This document shows positions 19,287 to 28,587 of a stretch of 64,000 nt of DNA, piece after piece. This DNA is from an uncultured Lachnospiraceae bacterium (lineage in GTDB: Bacteria > Bacillota > Clostridia > Lachnospirales > Lachnospiraceae). The notes beneath the pieces are model-generated. The model was given only the letters and a program-made list of their open reading frames with translations. It did no database searches and was not told the origin of the DNA. The position numbers were made by a program, and so were the translations under genes. Each line of letters begins with the position of its first letter. Within the stretch, counting starts at the first letter, position 1. The stretch lies in NCBI GenBank assembly GCA_947626505.1, contig CANQSN010000002.1, positions 1 to 64,000 of the forward strand. The letters are read 5' to 3'.

Positions 19287-20315
19287 TCATCTATTATATT
19301 TTTGAGCATTGGTCTTTCCTGTACCATTCTTTTTATTATTCTTAGATGCGCTGCTTAAAGACTTCTTCTCATAATCCTCATATGCTTTAACAATCTTCTG
19401 TACCAACGGATGCCTTACAACATCTGTGCTTGTCAAATGACAAATACCAATCTCATCCATCCTTCCAAGAACCTTTAGCGCCACCTCCAGTCCTGATTTC
19501 GCATCAGGAGCAAGATCCTTCTGAGTTAAATCTCCTGTAATAACAGCCTTAGAGCCAAAACCAATGCGGGTTAAAAACATTTTCATCTGTGCCGGAGTAG
19601 TGTTCTGCGCTTCGTCCAAAACAACAAATGCATTATCCAGTGTACGTCCGCGCATGTAAGCTAGAGGCGCAACCTCAATAAGTCCTTTTTCCATATTTTT
19701 TTGGAATGTCTCCGCTCCCATAATCTGATACAGCGCGTCATAGAGAGGCCTTAAGTATGGATCCACCTTGCTTTGCAAATCACCCGGAAGAAAGCCCAGC
19801 TTCTCGCCAGCTTCAATGGCAGGTCTGGTTAAAATAATTCTGTTGACTTCGTTATTTTTAAAAGCTGTAATTGCCAATGCCATAGCAAGATAAGTTTTAC
19901 CGGTTCCAGCAGGTCCTACGCCAAATACAATCATTTTATTCTTCATTTCCTGAACATATTTTTTCTGACCAATGGTTTTAGGCTTAACAGCGCCGCCTAA
20001 TACAGTATGGCATATTACCTCTTTATCAAGTTCTACAATCTCCTGCTCATTCTCTTCTTTGCTTAAAGACAATGCATAATCAACCTGCTGCTCTGTAATG
20101 TCGTTTCCACGCTCCGATAAAATAAGCAGCTCTTTAATTACCTTTATGGCTCTTATTACGTCAGACTCTTCACCGATAATCTTTAAAAGGTCGTCGCGAA
20201 ATACCATAGATACAGAAAGCTCATTTTCCATTTTCTTCATGTATGAATCATAACGTCCAAATACATTCTGAATATGAGAATCGGAAATTTTAATCAGTCT
20301 CTCTACTTTGTTCAT
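19287..20315 (-). CDS. phoH: PhoH-like ATPase
   Basis: A 342-aa PhoH family protein, an ATPase genetically linked to YbeY and RNA metabolism. The nucleotide-binding site is GVGPAGTGKTYLAMALA, with DEAQNTTPAQMKMFLTRIG (Walker B) and ITGDLTQ further on. The N-terminal 100 residues form the usual KH-like/NMD-type region. I use the ATG at 20315 (MNKVERLIKISD) because the family starts here. It overlaps the yqfD end by 26 bp, and upstream AAGG/AGAGGG elements are only fair. Confidence 0.95.
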   Translation of the reverse strand: MNKVERLIKISDSHIQNVFGRYDSYMKKMENELSVSMVFRDDLLKIIGEESDVIRAIKVIKELLILSERGNDITEQQVDYALSLSKEENEQEIVELDKEVICHTVLGGAVKPKTIGQKKYVQEMKNKMIVFGVGPAGTGKTYLAMALAITAFKNNEVNRIILTRPAIEAGEKLGFLPGDLQSKVDPYLRPLYDALYQIMGAETFQKNMEKGLIEVAPLAYMRGRTLDNAFVVLDEAQNTTPAQMKMFLTRIGFGSKAVITGDLTQKDLAPDAKSGLEVALKVLGRMDEIGICHLTSTDVVRHPLVQKIVKAYEDYEKKSLSSASKNNKKNGTGKTNAQKYNR

Positions 20316-21528
20316 TTGCCTTATCCCTCTCTCTTTTCTTGGTGTCAATTAACGCTATCTTGCCAATGGGTTCAATTACCACAAGCTTACCGGAACTAGA
20401 TAAATTTTCACCAGATATCTTTATTGTAACATTATTTTCAACTATTTCTACCCCCTTTTTACATAAATTATCACAAAACTTTTCTAAATGAGCTTTTGCA
20501 AGGGATTTAGCCTCCTCGTTTGTATACCTTTTTTGTGTAATTTTGCAGGAAAAATACTGCCTTCGCTCGACAGAAACCGGAAAATAAAACGTTTTTCCCA
20601 ATTTAAATTGATATTTTTTGTCTTTTAAAATATACTCCTGCTTTGAATTATCAATTGCAAACAATTCCCATGAACTGCCGAATAAATTTATTTTATAACT
20701 TGTATGATAGCGTTTAATAGGCGTTCTTTCATAGTAGTCCAAAGGAATACTGTCATTATAATCATATACCGTTTTGCATTTTATATCCCCATCAGCCGGC
20801 ACATAGGCCTCCTCATATACTTCCTTGCTGTCATTTTGATATGAAATTACTCCTGATATCAGTACATCTCCCTTCTTTACAGTATTGCCCTGTTCAACTA
20901 AAGCAGTACCGGAACGAGTTATAATAGAAGTAATAATACCCTCCTTGTTAGCAATTAAGTCACAAGGAGCTGTTTCCTTATGCGTCTTTGCAAGAGGAAC
21001 AGTTTCCTTTATATGGACAATAAGTCTGGTTCCTTTTATTTCACAGCTTACCCATGCAAATTTGTCAAAATGAGTTCTAAGTCTTTCCTCCAGCACCAAA
21101 GGCTTAATCGTTGAAAGTCTCTGACCGCCATGAGCATATTCGCTTGTAATAAATTTCATGATTTCTTCTTTTTTATAGCTTTCATTTCCTTCAATTGTTA
21201 TATCCCATAGAAAAAGAGAAATAATATAAAGCATAATCAGGGAAATGAGAAATGCAAAGAGAAAGACAGATCGCTTTTTGTATTTTTTAAATAAATATGG
21301 AAGACCGCATCTTTTTACGATTTCAATTTTAGTACTTGTCTTTTTGCTTATATCCTTTATCTTACCCAGAGAACTACGGCTTACGCATACTAAAACAGAG
21401 TCCTCCACCCTTTTTATGTTCCAAAACAACAGCTTCTGGCTGATACACTGGTTTAAAAAGCGAGTAACCATAGGCCCTGCAAGTGACAGGACTACGTAAC
21501 CGCGAATAAACTTTAAGAATGAAATCAT
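20290..21528 (-). CDS. yqfD: Sporulation protein YqfD
   Basis: A 412-aa membrane protein of the YqfD family, under mother-cell control in Bacillus and Clostridium. A cytosolic N-terminal region precedes one strong transmembrane helix (about residues 86-112, SVFLFAFLISLIMLYIISLF), then WDITIEGN, the start of a POTRA-like extracytoplasmic domain. In B. subtilis it is needed for efficient sporulation. It lies 10 bp after yqfC and overlaps phoH, the conserved yqfC-yqfD-phoH-ybeY order. Presence does not prove this strain sporulates. Confidence 0.93.
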   Translation of the reverse strand: MISFLKFIRGYVVLSLAGPMVTRFLNQCISQKLLFWNIKRVEDSVLVCVSRSSLGKIKDISKKTSTKIEIVKRCGLPYLFKKYKKRSVFLFAFLISLIMLYIISLFLWDITIEGNESYKKEEIMKFITSEYAHGGQRLSTIKPLVLEERLRTHFDKFAWVSCEIKGTRLIVHIKETVPLAKTHKETAPCDLIANKEGIITSIITRSGTALVEQGNTVKKGDVLISGVISYQNDSKEVYEEAYVPADGDIKCKTVYDYNDSIPLDYYERTPIKRYHTSYKINLFGSSWELFAIDNSKQEYILKDKKYQFKLGKTFYFPVSVERRQYFSCKITQKRYTNEEAKSLAKAHLEKFCDNLCKKGVEIVENNVTIKISGENLSSSGKLVVIEPIGKIALIDTKKRERDKANEQSRETD

Positions 21529-21537
21529 AGCTACCTC

Positions 21538-21828
21538 TTATTCAAAGGATATTTGTTTTATGGCTCCCTTCACCTTCATTTCTCTTTCTGTATAATAATC
21601 AATAACCAGATTTTTTCCATTAATGGAAATAACTGATTTTTTGGTTTTAACAACAATCAGCTCCTCCTCACACTTTAGTATTCCTTTATAATTTTCTAAA
21701 ATCAGTTCCTGATTACCTAGTATATGCATATTAAAAAGCCCCAGCACAACATCCTTGGGCAGTGAAAATGTATCCGAAACCCGCTGTTCAACCTTAGCAG
21801 GAGTCAATTTTTTCATATTTTTCCCCAT
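21538..21828 (-). CDS. yqfC: Sporulation protein YqfC
   Basis: A 96-aa YabP/YqfC family protein with the core LPKDVVLGLFNMHILGNQELILENYKGIL, a beta-rich fold. It is paired with yqfD in spore-forming Firmicutes and belongs to the sigma-E regulon in B. subtilis. The start is uncertain: the ATG at 21828 has only AGAAAAG upstream, while the ATG at 21816 has GGGG at six bases. I could not find a convincing sigma-E promoter in the 94 bp between this gene and the rpsU terminator. Confidence 0.93.
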   Translation of the reverse strand: MGKNMKKLTPAKVEQRVSDTFSLPKDVVLGLFNMHILGNQELILENYKGILKCEEELIVVKTKKSVISINGKNLVIDYYTEREMKVKGAIKQISFE

Positions 21829-21927
21829 TTTTCTTTTCTACAATATATGAAGAATATGCCTGTATTAATACCATAAACTTCTATATTTAGGAATAAGAGT
21901 TATAAGATAATTTAAAACACAGAAAAA

Positions 21928-21950
21928 AAGAAGGTGTAAAACACCTTCTT
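21928..21950 (-). terminator. Rho-independent terminator after rpsU
   Basis: A perfect 10-bp stem, AAGAAGGTGT-TTT-ACACCTTCTT, followed on the minus strand by TTTTT. It lies 14 bp after the rpsU stop and isolates that gene from yqfC. Confidence 0.93.
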
Positions 21951-21963
21951 ATTCACTGAAATA

Positions 21964-22140
21964 CTATTTATACTTGCGTTTTCTAGCTGCTTCAGACTTT
22001 TTCTTACGTTTTACGCTTGGCTTTTCGTAATGCTCTCTTTTGCGAATCTCTTGCTGGATTCCAGCTTTCGCACAATTTCTCTTAAATCTGCGAAGAGCAC
22101 TCTCTAACGTTTCATTTTCTTTAACTACAACGTTTGACAT
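21964..22140 (-). CDS. rpsU: 30S ribosomal protein S21
   Basis: A 58-aa basic ribosomal protein, [21 protein letters not shown] at the start and an Arg/Lys-rich tail ending RKRKYK. It binds the 30S platform near the 16S 3' end. The ATG at 22140 follows AGGTGAGAAG. It is a single-gene transcript with its own strong promoter and terminator, set between the CapA-type gene and yqfC. Confidence 0.98.
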   Translation of the reverse strand: MSNVVVKENETLESALRRFKRNCAKAGIQQEIRKREHYEKPSVKRKKKSEAARKRKYK

Positions 22141-22228
22141 CTTCTCACCTAACCTCCCTCCAGTTGCAAGCTGCAAAAGTGCCAATCCAATACAACTGTT
22201 TGGGTATTATTTCTTAGCACTAAACTAA

Positions 22229-22256
22229 ATTATATCATAAAATTTTCTTACGTCAA
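22229..22256 (-). promoter_or_regulatory. rpsU promoter
   Basis: -35 TTGACG (22251-22256), 16-bp spacer, -10 TATAAT (22229-22234), minus strand. The leader of about 80 nt can fold with CAGTTG/CAACTG arms shortly before the ribosome binding site, possibly an S21 autoregulatory site (inference). Confidence 0.85.
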
Positions 22257-22281
22257 CACCAAAACGAAAATTATTTCACAT

Positions 22282-23895
22282 TTATTTCATTTTCAGGAAG
22301 AACCAGCCATCCTTGTATTCATATTGAAAGTCTGTATTACCAAGCAATCTGTTTATAATTGTGCTATAAGCCCCTTTTATATATGAAAAATCTCCTTTTG
22401 TAAGATTTGACGTATAGCGTTCGTCCTCATAAGGTTCGTTTTCCTTTTCTCCCACTGCTGACGTTCTGATGTAAAATGGCATCAGTTTCTTTGTAATACC
22501 ATCGGGAACAATTTCCTCTGTAGTAATTTCTTCAGTAGATGTTTCTGTTGTAGCAGGAGTCTCTGTATAAACCTCCTCCGTAGAAGCGGCGTCACTGGAC
22601 GCCTCCTCAGTAGCGGCTGCCGGCGGCGCTTCAGTGGTAGAATCATGCCCTCCTCTGTCTCGTTTTGGTTGAGGATAAGTGGAGCTTACAAGTGATTTAG
22701 TAACGCCTCCCGCTTCCATGTACTCATAAACCTCAGGAATGGAAAATACTTTGACATGATTACCGGCATCCTCTTCATCATGCATAGTAGGATAAGATAC
22801 GCAATAGGTTGGGAGAAAAGAAACACCGTCTAAATACACTCCCGTATTATCCTCATCATAAGAAAATCTGGCAACAACTCCTGTGTTTCTGGTTATATTA
22901 CCAACTTTCCCTGTTTGCCCTGTAATAAAATTGCCTAAAGAATACATGACAAACTGATATTTTTCTTTTCCACCCTTCTTATTATAGCGAATTTCTATAG
23001 GCTCAACAATGTCAGGATTAGCTCCAACTATAATATCTGCGCCGGCTGCTATAAGCCTGTCGACTGCCTCTTTCTGCTTATTATCAATTCTGCCGGCAGC
23101 ATTTTTCTTAAAATAAATATACACGCAGGAAATATCAACTCCCAGATGTGAATTTTTATCAATCAGTTCACAAAGTTCATTTACCTGCTTTTCATCCTTC
23201 AAATCAATTTGATGAACTGCATAGTCATGATTACCGCTGGGTTTCCACTTCAAATCTTCAGTATATGAATATATTCCAAAGGTAATTTCTCCAATATCAA
23301 AGGCTTCATAATCATAAATGTCATCCTTATTCTGAAATATTCCCACAGGAGTTATATTTGCCCTGCTGAGAGTTTTCTTTGTGGCAGCTATTCCGCTGAA
23401 ATTACCATCATAGGCATGTTTATTCGCCATTGCAAGCATGTCTACACCTGAGCTCCCAAGCATATCTGCAAAAACATCAGGAGCATTGTAGCTGCTTTTC
23501 CCCGAATAACCAAACGCCTCGTCTGCCCCCGGACTTTTACCCTCTCCTGCAAATACTCCGTCAACGCTGCCTACGAAGCATCCCTGTGAGGAAATGTAAT
23601 CATTCATGTATGATAAAATATCATCGCCATTAAAATTTTTCCATGTGCCATCATAGCTGTTTAATAAAATGCTGTTATCAAATTGTATGTTACCGGATAA
23701 ACACAACGAGCCATTAGTACCTGTTTTTAAATATGTGTAAATATTTTCATTTACCTGAGAAAATGCAGATACATTCGGAATAATAATAACGTTATGCTCC
23801 TGCTTCTGTTCATAGACTTTCACAAAACCTAAACCTGCGCCGACAAATGCGGCGCAGAAAAATAGAAAAATTATAAAAAATGTTTTAAACTTCAT
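22282..23895 (-). CDS. CapA family (PGA_cap) exported protein with Thr/Glu-rich linker
   Basis: A 537-aa protein with an N-terminal signal anchor (residues about 3-23). The CapA-type metallophosphoesterase-like domain covers roughly residues 60-390, with MANKHAYD (the family NNHxxD position), GANPDIVEPIE and MYSLGNFITG. CapA proteins take part in poly-gamma-glutamate capsule synthesis, but the genes capB, capC and capE are absent here, so that role is not supported. Residues about 415-470 are a low-complexity Thr/Glu/Ala linker, typical of surface proteins, followed by a short C-terminal module. Its ATG overlaps the alaS stop by one base (TAATG). Confidence 0.87.
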   Translation of the reverse strand: MKFKTFFIIFLFFCAAFVGAGLGFVKVYEQKQEHNVIIIPNVSAFSQVNENIYTYLKTGTNGSLCLSGNIQFDNSILLNSYDGTWKNFNGDDILSYMNDYISSQGCFVGSVDGVFAGEGKSPGADEAFGYSGKSSYNAPDVFADMLGSSGVDMLAMANKHAYDGNFSGIAATKKTLSRANITPVGIFQNKDDIYDYEAFDIGEITFGIYSYTEDLKWKPSGNHDYAVHQIDLKDEKQVNELCELIDKNSHLGVDISCVYIYFKKNAAGRIDNKQKEAVDRLIAAGADIIVGANPDIVEPIEIRYNKKGGKEKYQFVMYSLGNFITGQTGKVGNITRNTGVVARFSYDEDNTGVYLDGVSFLPTYCVSYPTMHDEEDAGNHVKVFSIPEVYEYMEAGGVTKSLVSSTYPQPKRDRGGHDSTTEAPPAAATEEASSDAASTEEVYTETPATTETSTEEITTEEIVPDGITKKLMPFYIRTSAVGEKENEPYEDERYTSNLTKGDFSYIKGAYSTIINRLLGNTDFQYEYKDGWFFLKMK

Positions 23896-26534
23896 TATGA
23901 TAATTGTCCCTCTAATACTGTAATTGCTTCTTTTAAAGCATCATCTATGCCTTGTGGATTTTTGCCTCCGGCCTGTGCCATATTAGGACGTCCGCCGCCG
24001 CCGCCGCCAACCTTTGACGCCACAGCTTTAATAAGATTTCCTGCATGAACTCCCTGCTTCATTGCAGAATCAGTTGCCATTGCAACCAGATTTACCTTGT
24101 CTGCCCCCTGGCTGCTGGCAAGAAGAATAACTCCTTCACCTAACTTCTCTTTTAAACGATCTCCAAGATTCCTAAGAGCGTTCATATCCACATCCTTTAC
24201 TGATACAGGCAGGAATTTAACCCCTTTAACATCTGTAACACTTTCCATAACATCTCCTACAGCCTCTCCTGCAAGCTTATTCTTTAACGACTCATTTTCT
24301 GACTTTAATTCTTTAAGCTCCCTCTCTAAAGAAATAATTTTATCCTTAAGCTTAAGAGGTTCTGACTTGGCCGCCTTAGCCGCCTCCTTTAGAACGTCCT
24401 CCATCTCACTGTAATATGACATAACGCCTTCTCCGGTCAACGCTTCAATACGCCGCACTCCGGATGAAATTCCCGTCTCTGATAAAATCTTAAACCGGCT
24501 GATAGCCGCTGTATTACTTACATGAGTTCCACCGCAAAGCTCGATGGAATAACCTCCCATATCAACCACTCTGACTATATCGCCATATTTTTCATCAAAT
24601 AGAGCCATAGCGCCGCTTTTCTTTGCATCGTCAATGGACATTTCTTTCGTATCAACTATATAATCCTTTGCAATGGCGTCATTTACCAATTTCTCCACCT
24701 TGACAAGTTCCTCCTCTGTCAGATGGGAAAAATGCGAAAAATCAAAACGCAAACGATCCGGTGCAACAAACGAGCCTTTTTGCTGTACGTGGTCTCCAAG
24801 CACTGTTTTTAGCGCTTTCTGTAACAGGTGTGTCGCACTGTGGTTTTTACATGTATTATTACGTTTCGATTCGTCAACTGTCAAGGTGACTTTATCACCA
24901 ACCTTAAACATACCCTCCGCTACGATTCCGATATGGCCAATCTTGTCTCCCTTTAGTTTGATAGTATCAGAAACAACAAAACGCCCTCCGTCAGTAGTAA
25001 TCAAACCGGTATCACCCTGCTGTCCGCCCATTGTCGCATAAAATGGAGTTTCGTTTACAATAATAGCAGCCTTATCTCCCTCTGCAATCGCCTCTACAAT
25101 TGCATCTGTTGTAAGCGCTACAATCTCTGAATTATGATTAAGTCTGTCATATCCCACAAATTTGCTTGTAATAGAAGTGTCAAGCTCATCATAAACAGTT
25201 GCATCGGCTCCCATGTAATTTGTAGTTTTTCTTGCCTTTCTTGCAGTATCCTTCTGTACCTGCATACATTTGTCAAAACCGGCCTCATCAATAGTATAAC
25301 CCTTTTCCTCTAAAATCTCAGTAGTTAAGTCAATCGGGAATCCATAAGTATCATATAATTTAAATGCTTTATCTCCAGCAAGCTCTTTATTCCCCGATAA
25401 CTTTAATTCCTCTGCATATTCATTTAAAATTGACAATCCCTGATCAATGGTTTTGTTAAACTGCTCCTCCTCCTGATTCAACACCTTAAATATAAATGCC
25501 TTCTTTTCGTCAAGCTCAGGGTAGCCATCCTTAGAACCTTCAATAACCGTCTCTGAAAGCTTTGCTAAAAAATTGCCGGAAACACCTAACTTTTTACCAT
25601 GTCTTGCGGCACGTCTAATCAAGCGTCTCAATACATATCCGCGTCCCTCGTTCGTAGGCATAATACCATCAGAAATCATAAATGTTGCCGAACGTATATG
25701 ATCAGTAATTAAACGTATGGATACGTCGTCATTATAGTTTTCCTGATAAGTTTTTCCCGAAAATTCGCACACTTTATTGCGAAGCGCCTGTATAGTATCT
25801 ACATCAAAAATGGAATCTACATCCTGTACAACCACCGCCAGACGCTCTAAGCCCATACCTGTATCAATATTCTTAGCAGCCAGTTCTTCATAATTACCTT
25901 TACCATCGTTATTAAACTGGGTAAATACATTATTCCACACCTCTATATAGCGGTCACAATCGCATCCTACTTTACAGTCCGGCTTGCCGCATCCATACTT
26001 TTCACCTCTGTCATAGTAAATCTCAGAACATGGTCCGCATGGTCCCGCGCCATGCTCCCAAAAATTATCCTCCTTACCAAAACGACTTATACGTTCTGCA
26101 TCAATTCCGATGTCCTTATTCCAAATGTCAAATGCTTCGTCATCCTCCTCATAGACAGAAGGATATAATCGCTCCTTATCAAGACCTACAACCTCTGTTA
26201 AAAACTCCCAACTCCATGCAATTGCTTCCTTCTTAAAATAATCTCCAAATGAAAAATTGCCAAGCATTTCAAAAAATGTACCATGTCTTGCAGTCTTACC
26301 GACATTTTCAATATCACCGGTACGTATGCACTTCTGACATGTAGTGACTCTCTTCTTTGGAGGAATCTCCTGTCCTGTAAAATATGGCTTCAGAGGCGCC
26401 ATACCTGCATTAATTAACAACAAACTGTTATCATTATGTGGAACTAATGAAAAACTATTCATACGCAAATGATCTTTGCTCTCAAAAAATGATAAATACA
26501 TTTCTCTTAATTCGTTGACTCCATATTTTTTCAT
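23895..26534 (-). CDS. alaS: Alanyl-tRNA synthetase
   Basis: Charges tRNA-Ala. The 879-aa class II enzyme has the expected order: catalytic core (GMAPLKPYFTGQE, RHGTFFEMLGNFSFGDYFK), tRNA-binding helices, editing domain with the zinc-binding sites NHSATHLLQ and ELCGGTHV, and the C-terminal oligomerisation domain with a Gly-rich run before RPNMAQAGG. AGGAGG lies 10 bases before the ATG. It starts 19 bp after the HisF-like/HisIE gene, so transcripts from the histidine operon may read into it. No T-box is visible at its 5' end. Confidence 0.98.
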   Translation of the reverse strand: MKKYGVNELREMYLSFFESKDHLRMNSFSLVPHNDNSLLLINAGMAPLKPYFTGQEIPPKKRVTTCQKCIRTGDIENVGKTARHGTFFEMLGNFSFGDYFKKEAIAWSWEFLTEVVGLDKERLYPSVYEEDDEAFDIWNKDIGIDAERISRFGKEDNFWEHGAGPCGPCSEIYYDRGEKYGCGKPDCKVGCDCDRYIEVWNNVFTQFNNDGKGNYEELAAKNIDTGMGLERLAVVVQDVDSIFDVDTIQALRNKVCEFSGKTYQENYNDDVSIRLITDHIRSATFMISDGIMPTNEGRGYVLRRLIRRAARHGKKLGVSGNFLAKLSETVIEGSKDGYPELDEKKAFIFKVLNQEEEQFNKTIDQGLSILNEYAEELKLSGNKELAGDKAFKLYDTYGFPIDLTTEILEEKGYTIDEAGFDKCMQVQKDTARKARKTTNYMGADATVYDELDTSITSKFVGYDRLNHNSEIVALTTDAIVEAIAEGDKAAIIVNETPFYATMGGQQGDTGLITTDGGRFVVSDTIKLKGDKIGHIGIVAEGMFKVGDKVTLTVDESKRNNTCKNHSATHLLQKALKTVLGDHVQQKGSFVAPDRLRFDFSHFSHLTEEELVKVEKLVNDAIAKDYIVDTKEMSIDDAKKSGAMALFDEKYGDIVRVVDMGGYSIELCGGTHVSNTAAISRFKILSETGISSGVRRIEALTGEGVMSYYSEMEDVLKEAAKAAKSEPLKLKDKIISLERELKELKSENESLKNKLAGEAVGDVMESVTDVKGVKFLPVSVKDVDMNALRNLGDRLKEKLGEGVILLASSQGADKVNLVAMATDSAMKQGVHAGNLIKAVASKVGGGGGGRPNMAQAGGKNPQGIDDALKEAITVLEGQLS

Positions 26535-26553
26535 GTTTACATATCCTCCTAGT

Positions 26554-27810
26554 TTAACGACGTTCAGCCAGCTCGTCTGTAATATCCTTCCATGTTATTC
26601 CGCGTTCAGCCATAAGCACCATTAAATGATACAAATAATCCGAAATCTCATACTTTATCTCTTCCGCATCCGGATTCTTGGCGGCAATTACAATCTCTGT
26701 ACATTCCTCTCCTACCTTTTTAAGTATCTTGTCAATTCCCTTGTCAAAAAGATAGTTAGTATAAGAGCCTTCCCTTGGATGCTCCTTACGGTCTAAAATT
26801 ACATTATATACATCCTCAAATACTGTAAGAGGATTGGTATCATCATATTCCTTCTTCAAAAGGTCAGTAAAAAAGCATGTAGGGCTGCCGGTATGACATG
26901 CTGCTCCCACTTGGGCAACCTTTGCAAGAATAGTATCTTTATCACAGTCAATAGTAAGAGACTTCACATACTGGTAATGTCCGCTTGTTTCTCCTTTTGT
27001 CCAAAGCTCTTTGCGGCTCCTGCTCCAATAAGTCATTTTTCCTGTTTTAATAGTCTTATTAAAGGATTCCTTATTCATATATGCCATCATCAAAACTTCA
27101 TTAGTCTTATAATGCTGCACAATTGTAGGAATTAAACCTTCATTATCTGTTTTAAATGTGTCAAATGAAAGCGAGCTTTCAAAGGTATTGACCTCAATAT
27201 GATTAGAAGCGCATTCCTGTTTTAATGCCATAATATCCACTTCATCATCTGTGTAAAGAGAAACAGAGGATGCTCCTGTTTCTTCTAAAAGCTTAATTAC
27301 ATCATCATTGTTATCATAAGCAATGGAGGCAATAACCGGAATTTTAACCGCCTTAATAACTTTTTTTGCAGTTTTTATATAATTATCTTTATCATTTCCA
27401 ATAAGAAGAAGTTGTCCGGCTCCAAGCGCCTGTACCTTTTTTGCCCAATTCTCCGCCCCTTTTTGCTCTAAATCAATTGTGACAATCAGACGGTCAGAAC
27501 CAAAACGTTCCGCTACCTCCTTCAAAATATCAGGATTATTTATGGCAGCAGATTTAATGCATACCTTAGCAGCTCCAGCATAAAGTACCTTTTTAACATC
27601 TTCAAGGTTTTTGATTCCTCCGCAATACAACAGCGGAACATCAATAGACCTTGTAATACTTTTTATTAAATGGATATCCGGTTCCCTGCCCTCCTTTGAG
27701 GCAGCGCTGTCAAAATAAGCAATTTCGTCGGCTCCGCAATTATTGTAATACTCTGCCATTTGAAATGGCTTACTTAAACTTAATTTGGGGATAATCCTTG
27801 TATATTCCAT
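26554..27810 (-). CDS. hisIE: HisIE with an N-terminal degenerate HisF/HisA-like barrel
   Basis: A 418-aa fusion. Residues 1-205 form a HisA/HisF-type TIM barrel ([38 protein letters not shown]). Residues 215-320 are HisI (phosphoribosyl-AMP cyclohydrolase) with [23 protein letters not shown] and the metal cysteines in [10 protein letters not shown]. Residues 328-418 are HisE (phosphoribosyl-ATP pyrophosphatase) with [13 protein letters not shown]. HisI and HisE catalyse the second and third steps of histidine synthesis. In the barrel, the catalytic Asp of HisF/HisA strand 1 (CLDV) is Ser11, and phosphate-loop glycines are altered (GNDKDN). I therefore infer that the barrel is not a normal cyclase or isomerase. 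The second conserved Asp is kept (TIDLE). AAGGAGAG precedes the ATG. Confidence 0.9.
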   Translation of the reverse strand: MEYTRIIPKLSLSKPFQMAEYYNNCGADEIAYFDSAASKEGREPDIHLIKSITRSIDVPLLYCGGIKNLEDVKKVLYAGAAKVCIKSAAINNPDILKEVAERFGSDRLIVTIDLEQKGAENWAKKVQALGAGQLLLIGNDKDNYIKTAKKVIKAVKIPVIASIAYDNNDDVIKLLEETGASSVSLYTDDEVDIMALKQECASNHIEVNTFESSLSFDTFKTDNEGLIPTIVQHYKTNEVLMMAYMNKESFNKTIKTGKMTYWSRSRKELWTKGETSGHYQYVKSLTIDCDKDTILAKVAQVGAACHTGSPTCFFTDLLKKEYDDTNPLTVFEDVYNVILDRKEHPREGSYTNYLFDKGIDKILKKVGEECTEIVIAAKNPDAEEIKYEISDYLYHLMVLMAERGITWKDITDELAERR

Positions 27811-27860
27811 ATCTTTCTCTCCTTACTTGTATTTTATATTGCCTAATCTGATAAAAACTG

Positions 27861-28457
27861 TTACCCTTCCAGCGTCCCTTTTGTGGAAAGCACAGAATCA
27901 ATTCTGCTGTCTATTGTTGTTGCTTCATCCAGCGCCTTTGCAAATGCCTTAAATGCAGCTTCAATAATATGATGGTTATTTTCTCCATCCATATGCTTTA
28001 AATGAATATTCATTCCCGCACTATAAGATATCGCATAAAAAAATTCCTTTACCATTTCGGTATCAAAATACCCCACCCTATCTGTGGTAAATCTGAAATC
28101 CTCGGATAAATATGGTCTTCCCGATATATCAATGGCACATAAAACCAGCGTATCATCCATAGGCAGCAAAAATGAGCCGAATCTCTTTATCCCCTTTTTG
28201 TCGCCGCAGCATTTGCGGATTGCCTGCCCTAATACAATTCCGGTATCCTCAATGGTATGGTGGCAGTCCACTACCAAATCGCCCTTAACCGTTACCTTTA
28301 AATCAAACAGTCCATGTTTTGCAAAGCTTGCCAGCATATGGTCAAAAAATCCTATGCCCGTATTGACTGTTGATTTCCCGCTCCCATCAAGGTTCAAATC
28401 CAAACGGATATCCGTCTCCGTAGTCTTACGAACAAGACTAATCTTTCTCTCTGCCAT
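27861..28457 (-). CDS. hisB: Imidazoleglycerol-phosphate dehydratase
   Basis: Sixth reaction of histidine synthesis, removing water from IGP. The 198-aa monofunctional enzyme has the two metal-binding motif sets: FFDHML and CHHTIEDTGI in the first half, and the paired NNHHIIEAAFKAFAKAL in the second. There is no fused HolPase domain as in E. coli. I start at the ATG at 28457 (MAERKISLVRKT); a longer open frame reaches back over the upstream terminator and is not coding. The ribosome binding site is weak. The gene may have its own promoter. Confidence 0.96.
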   Translation of the reverse strand: MAERKISLVRKTTETDIRLDLNLDGSGKSTVNTGIGFFDHMLASFAKHGLFDLKVTVKGDLVVDCHHTIEDTGIVLGQAIRKCCGDKKGIKRFGSFLLPMDDTLVLCAIDISGRPYLSEDFRFTTDRVGYFDTEMVKEFFYAISYSAGMNIHLKHMDGENNHHIIEAAFKAFAKALDEATTIDSRIDSVLSTKGTLEG

Positions 28458-28511
28458 ATATGCACCACTCTTTTCTATAATAGATTGATATGTTAAAACA
28501 CACCTCGTTAC

Positions 28512-28540
28512 AGTATACAAAAAAATATGGCTTTTGTCTA
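28512..28540 (-). promoter_or_regulatory. Candidate hisB promoter inside the hisD-hisB gap
   Basis: On the minus strand, -35 TAGACA (28535-28540), 17-bp spacer, -10 TATACT (28512-28517). The -35 lies in the loop of the terminator-like hairpin, so both elements occupy the same DNA. Confidence 0.5.
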
Positions 28541-28557
28541 CCAATAGCCATATTTTT
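28521..28557 (-). terminator. Terminator or attenuator between hisD and hisB
   Basis: Perfect 11-bp stem AAAAATATGGC/GCCATATTTTT around a 15-nt loop, with TTTTTTT at its end on the minus strand. It lies 30 bp after the hisD stop. Confidence 0.75.
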
Positions 28558-28587
28558 CCAGATATAGTTATTATGAAGCCTTTAATT

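Noticed and set aside
21829-21921. Sigma-E promoter before yqfC
   Set aside because: ATATT-like elements exist, but no CATA-type -10 lies at the right spacing.
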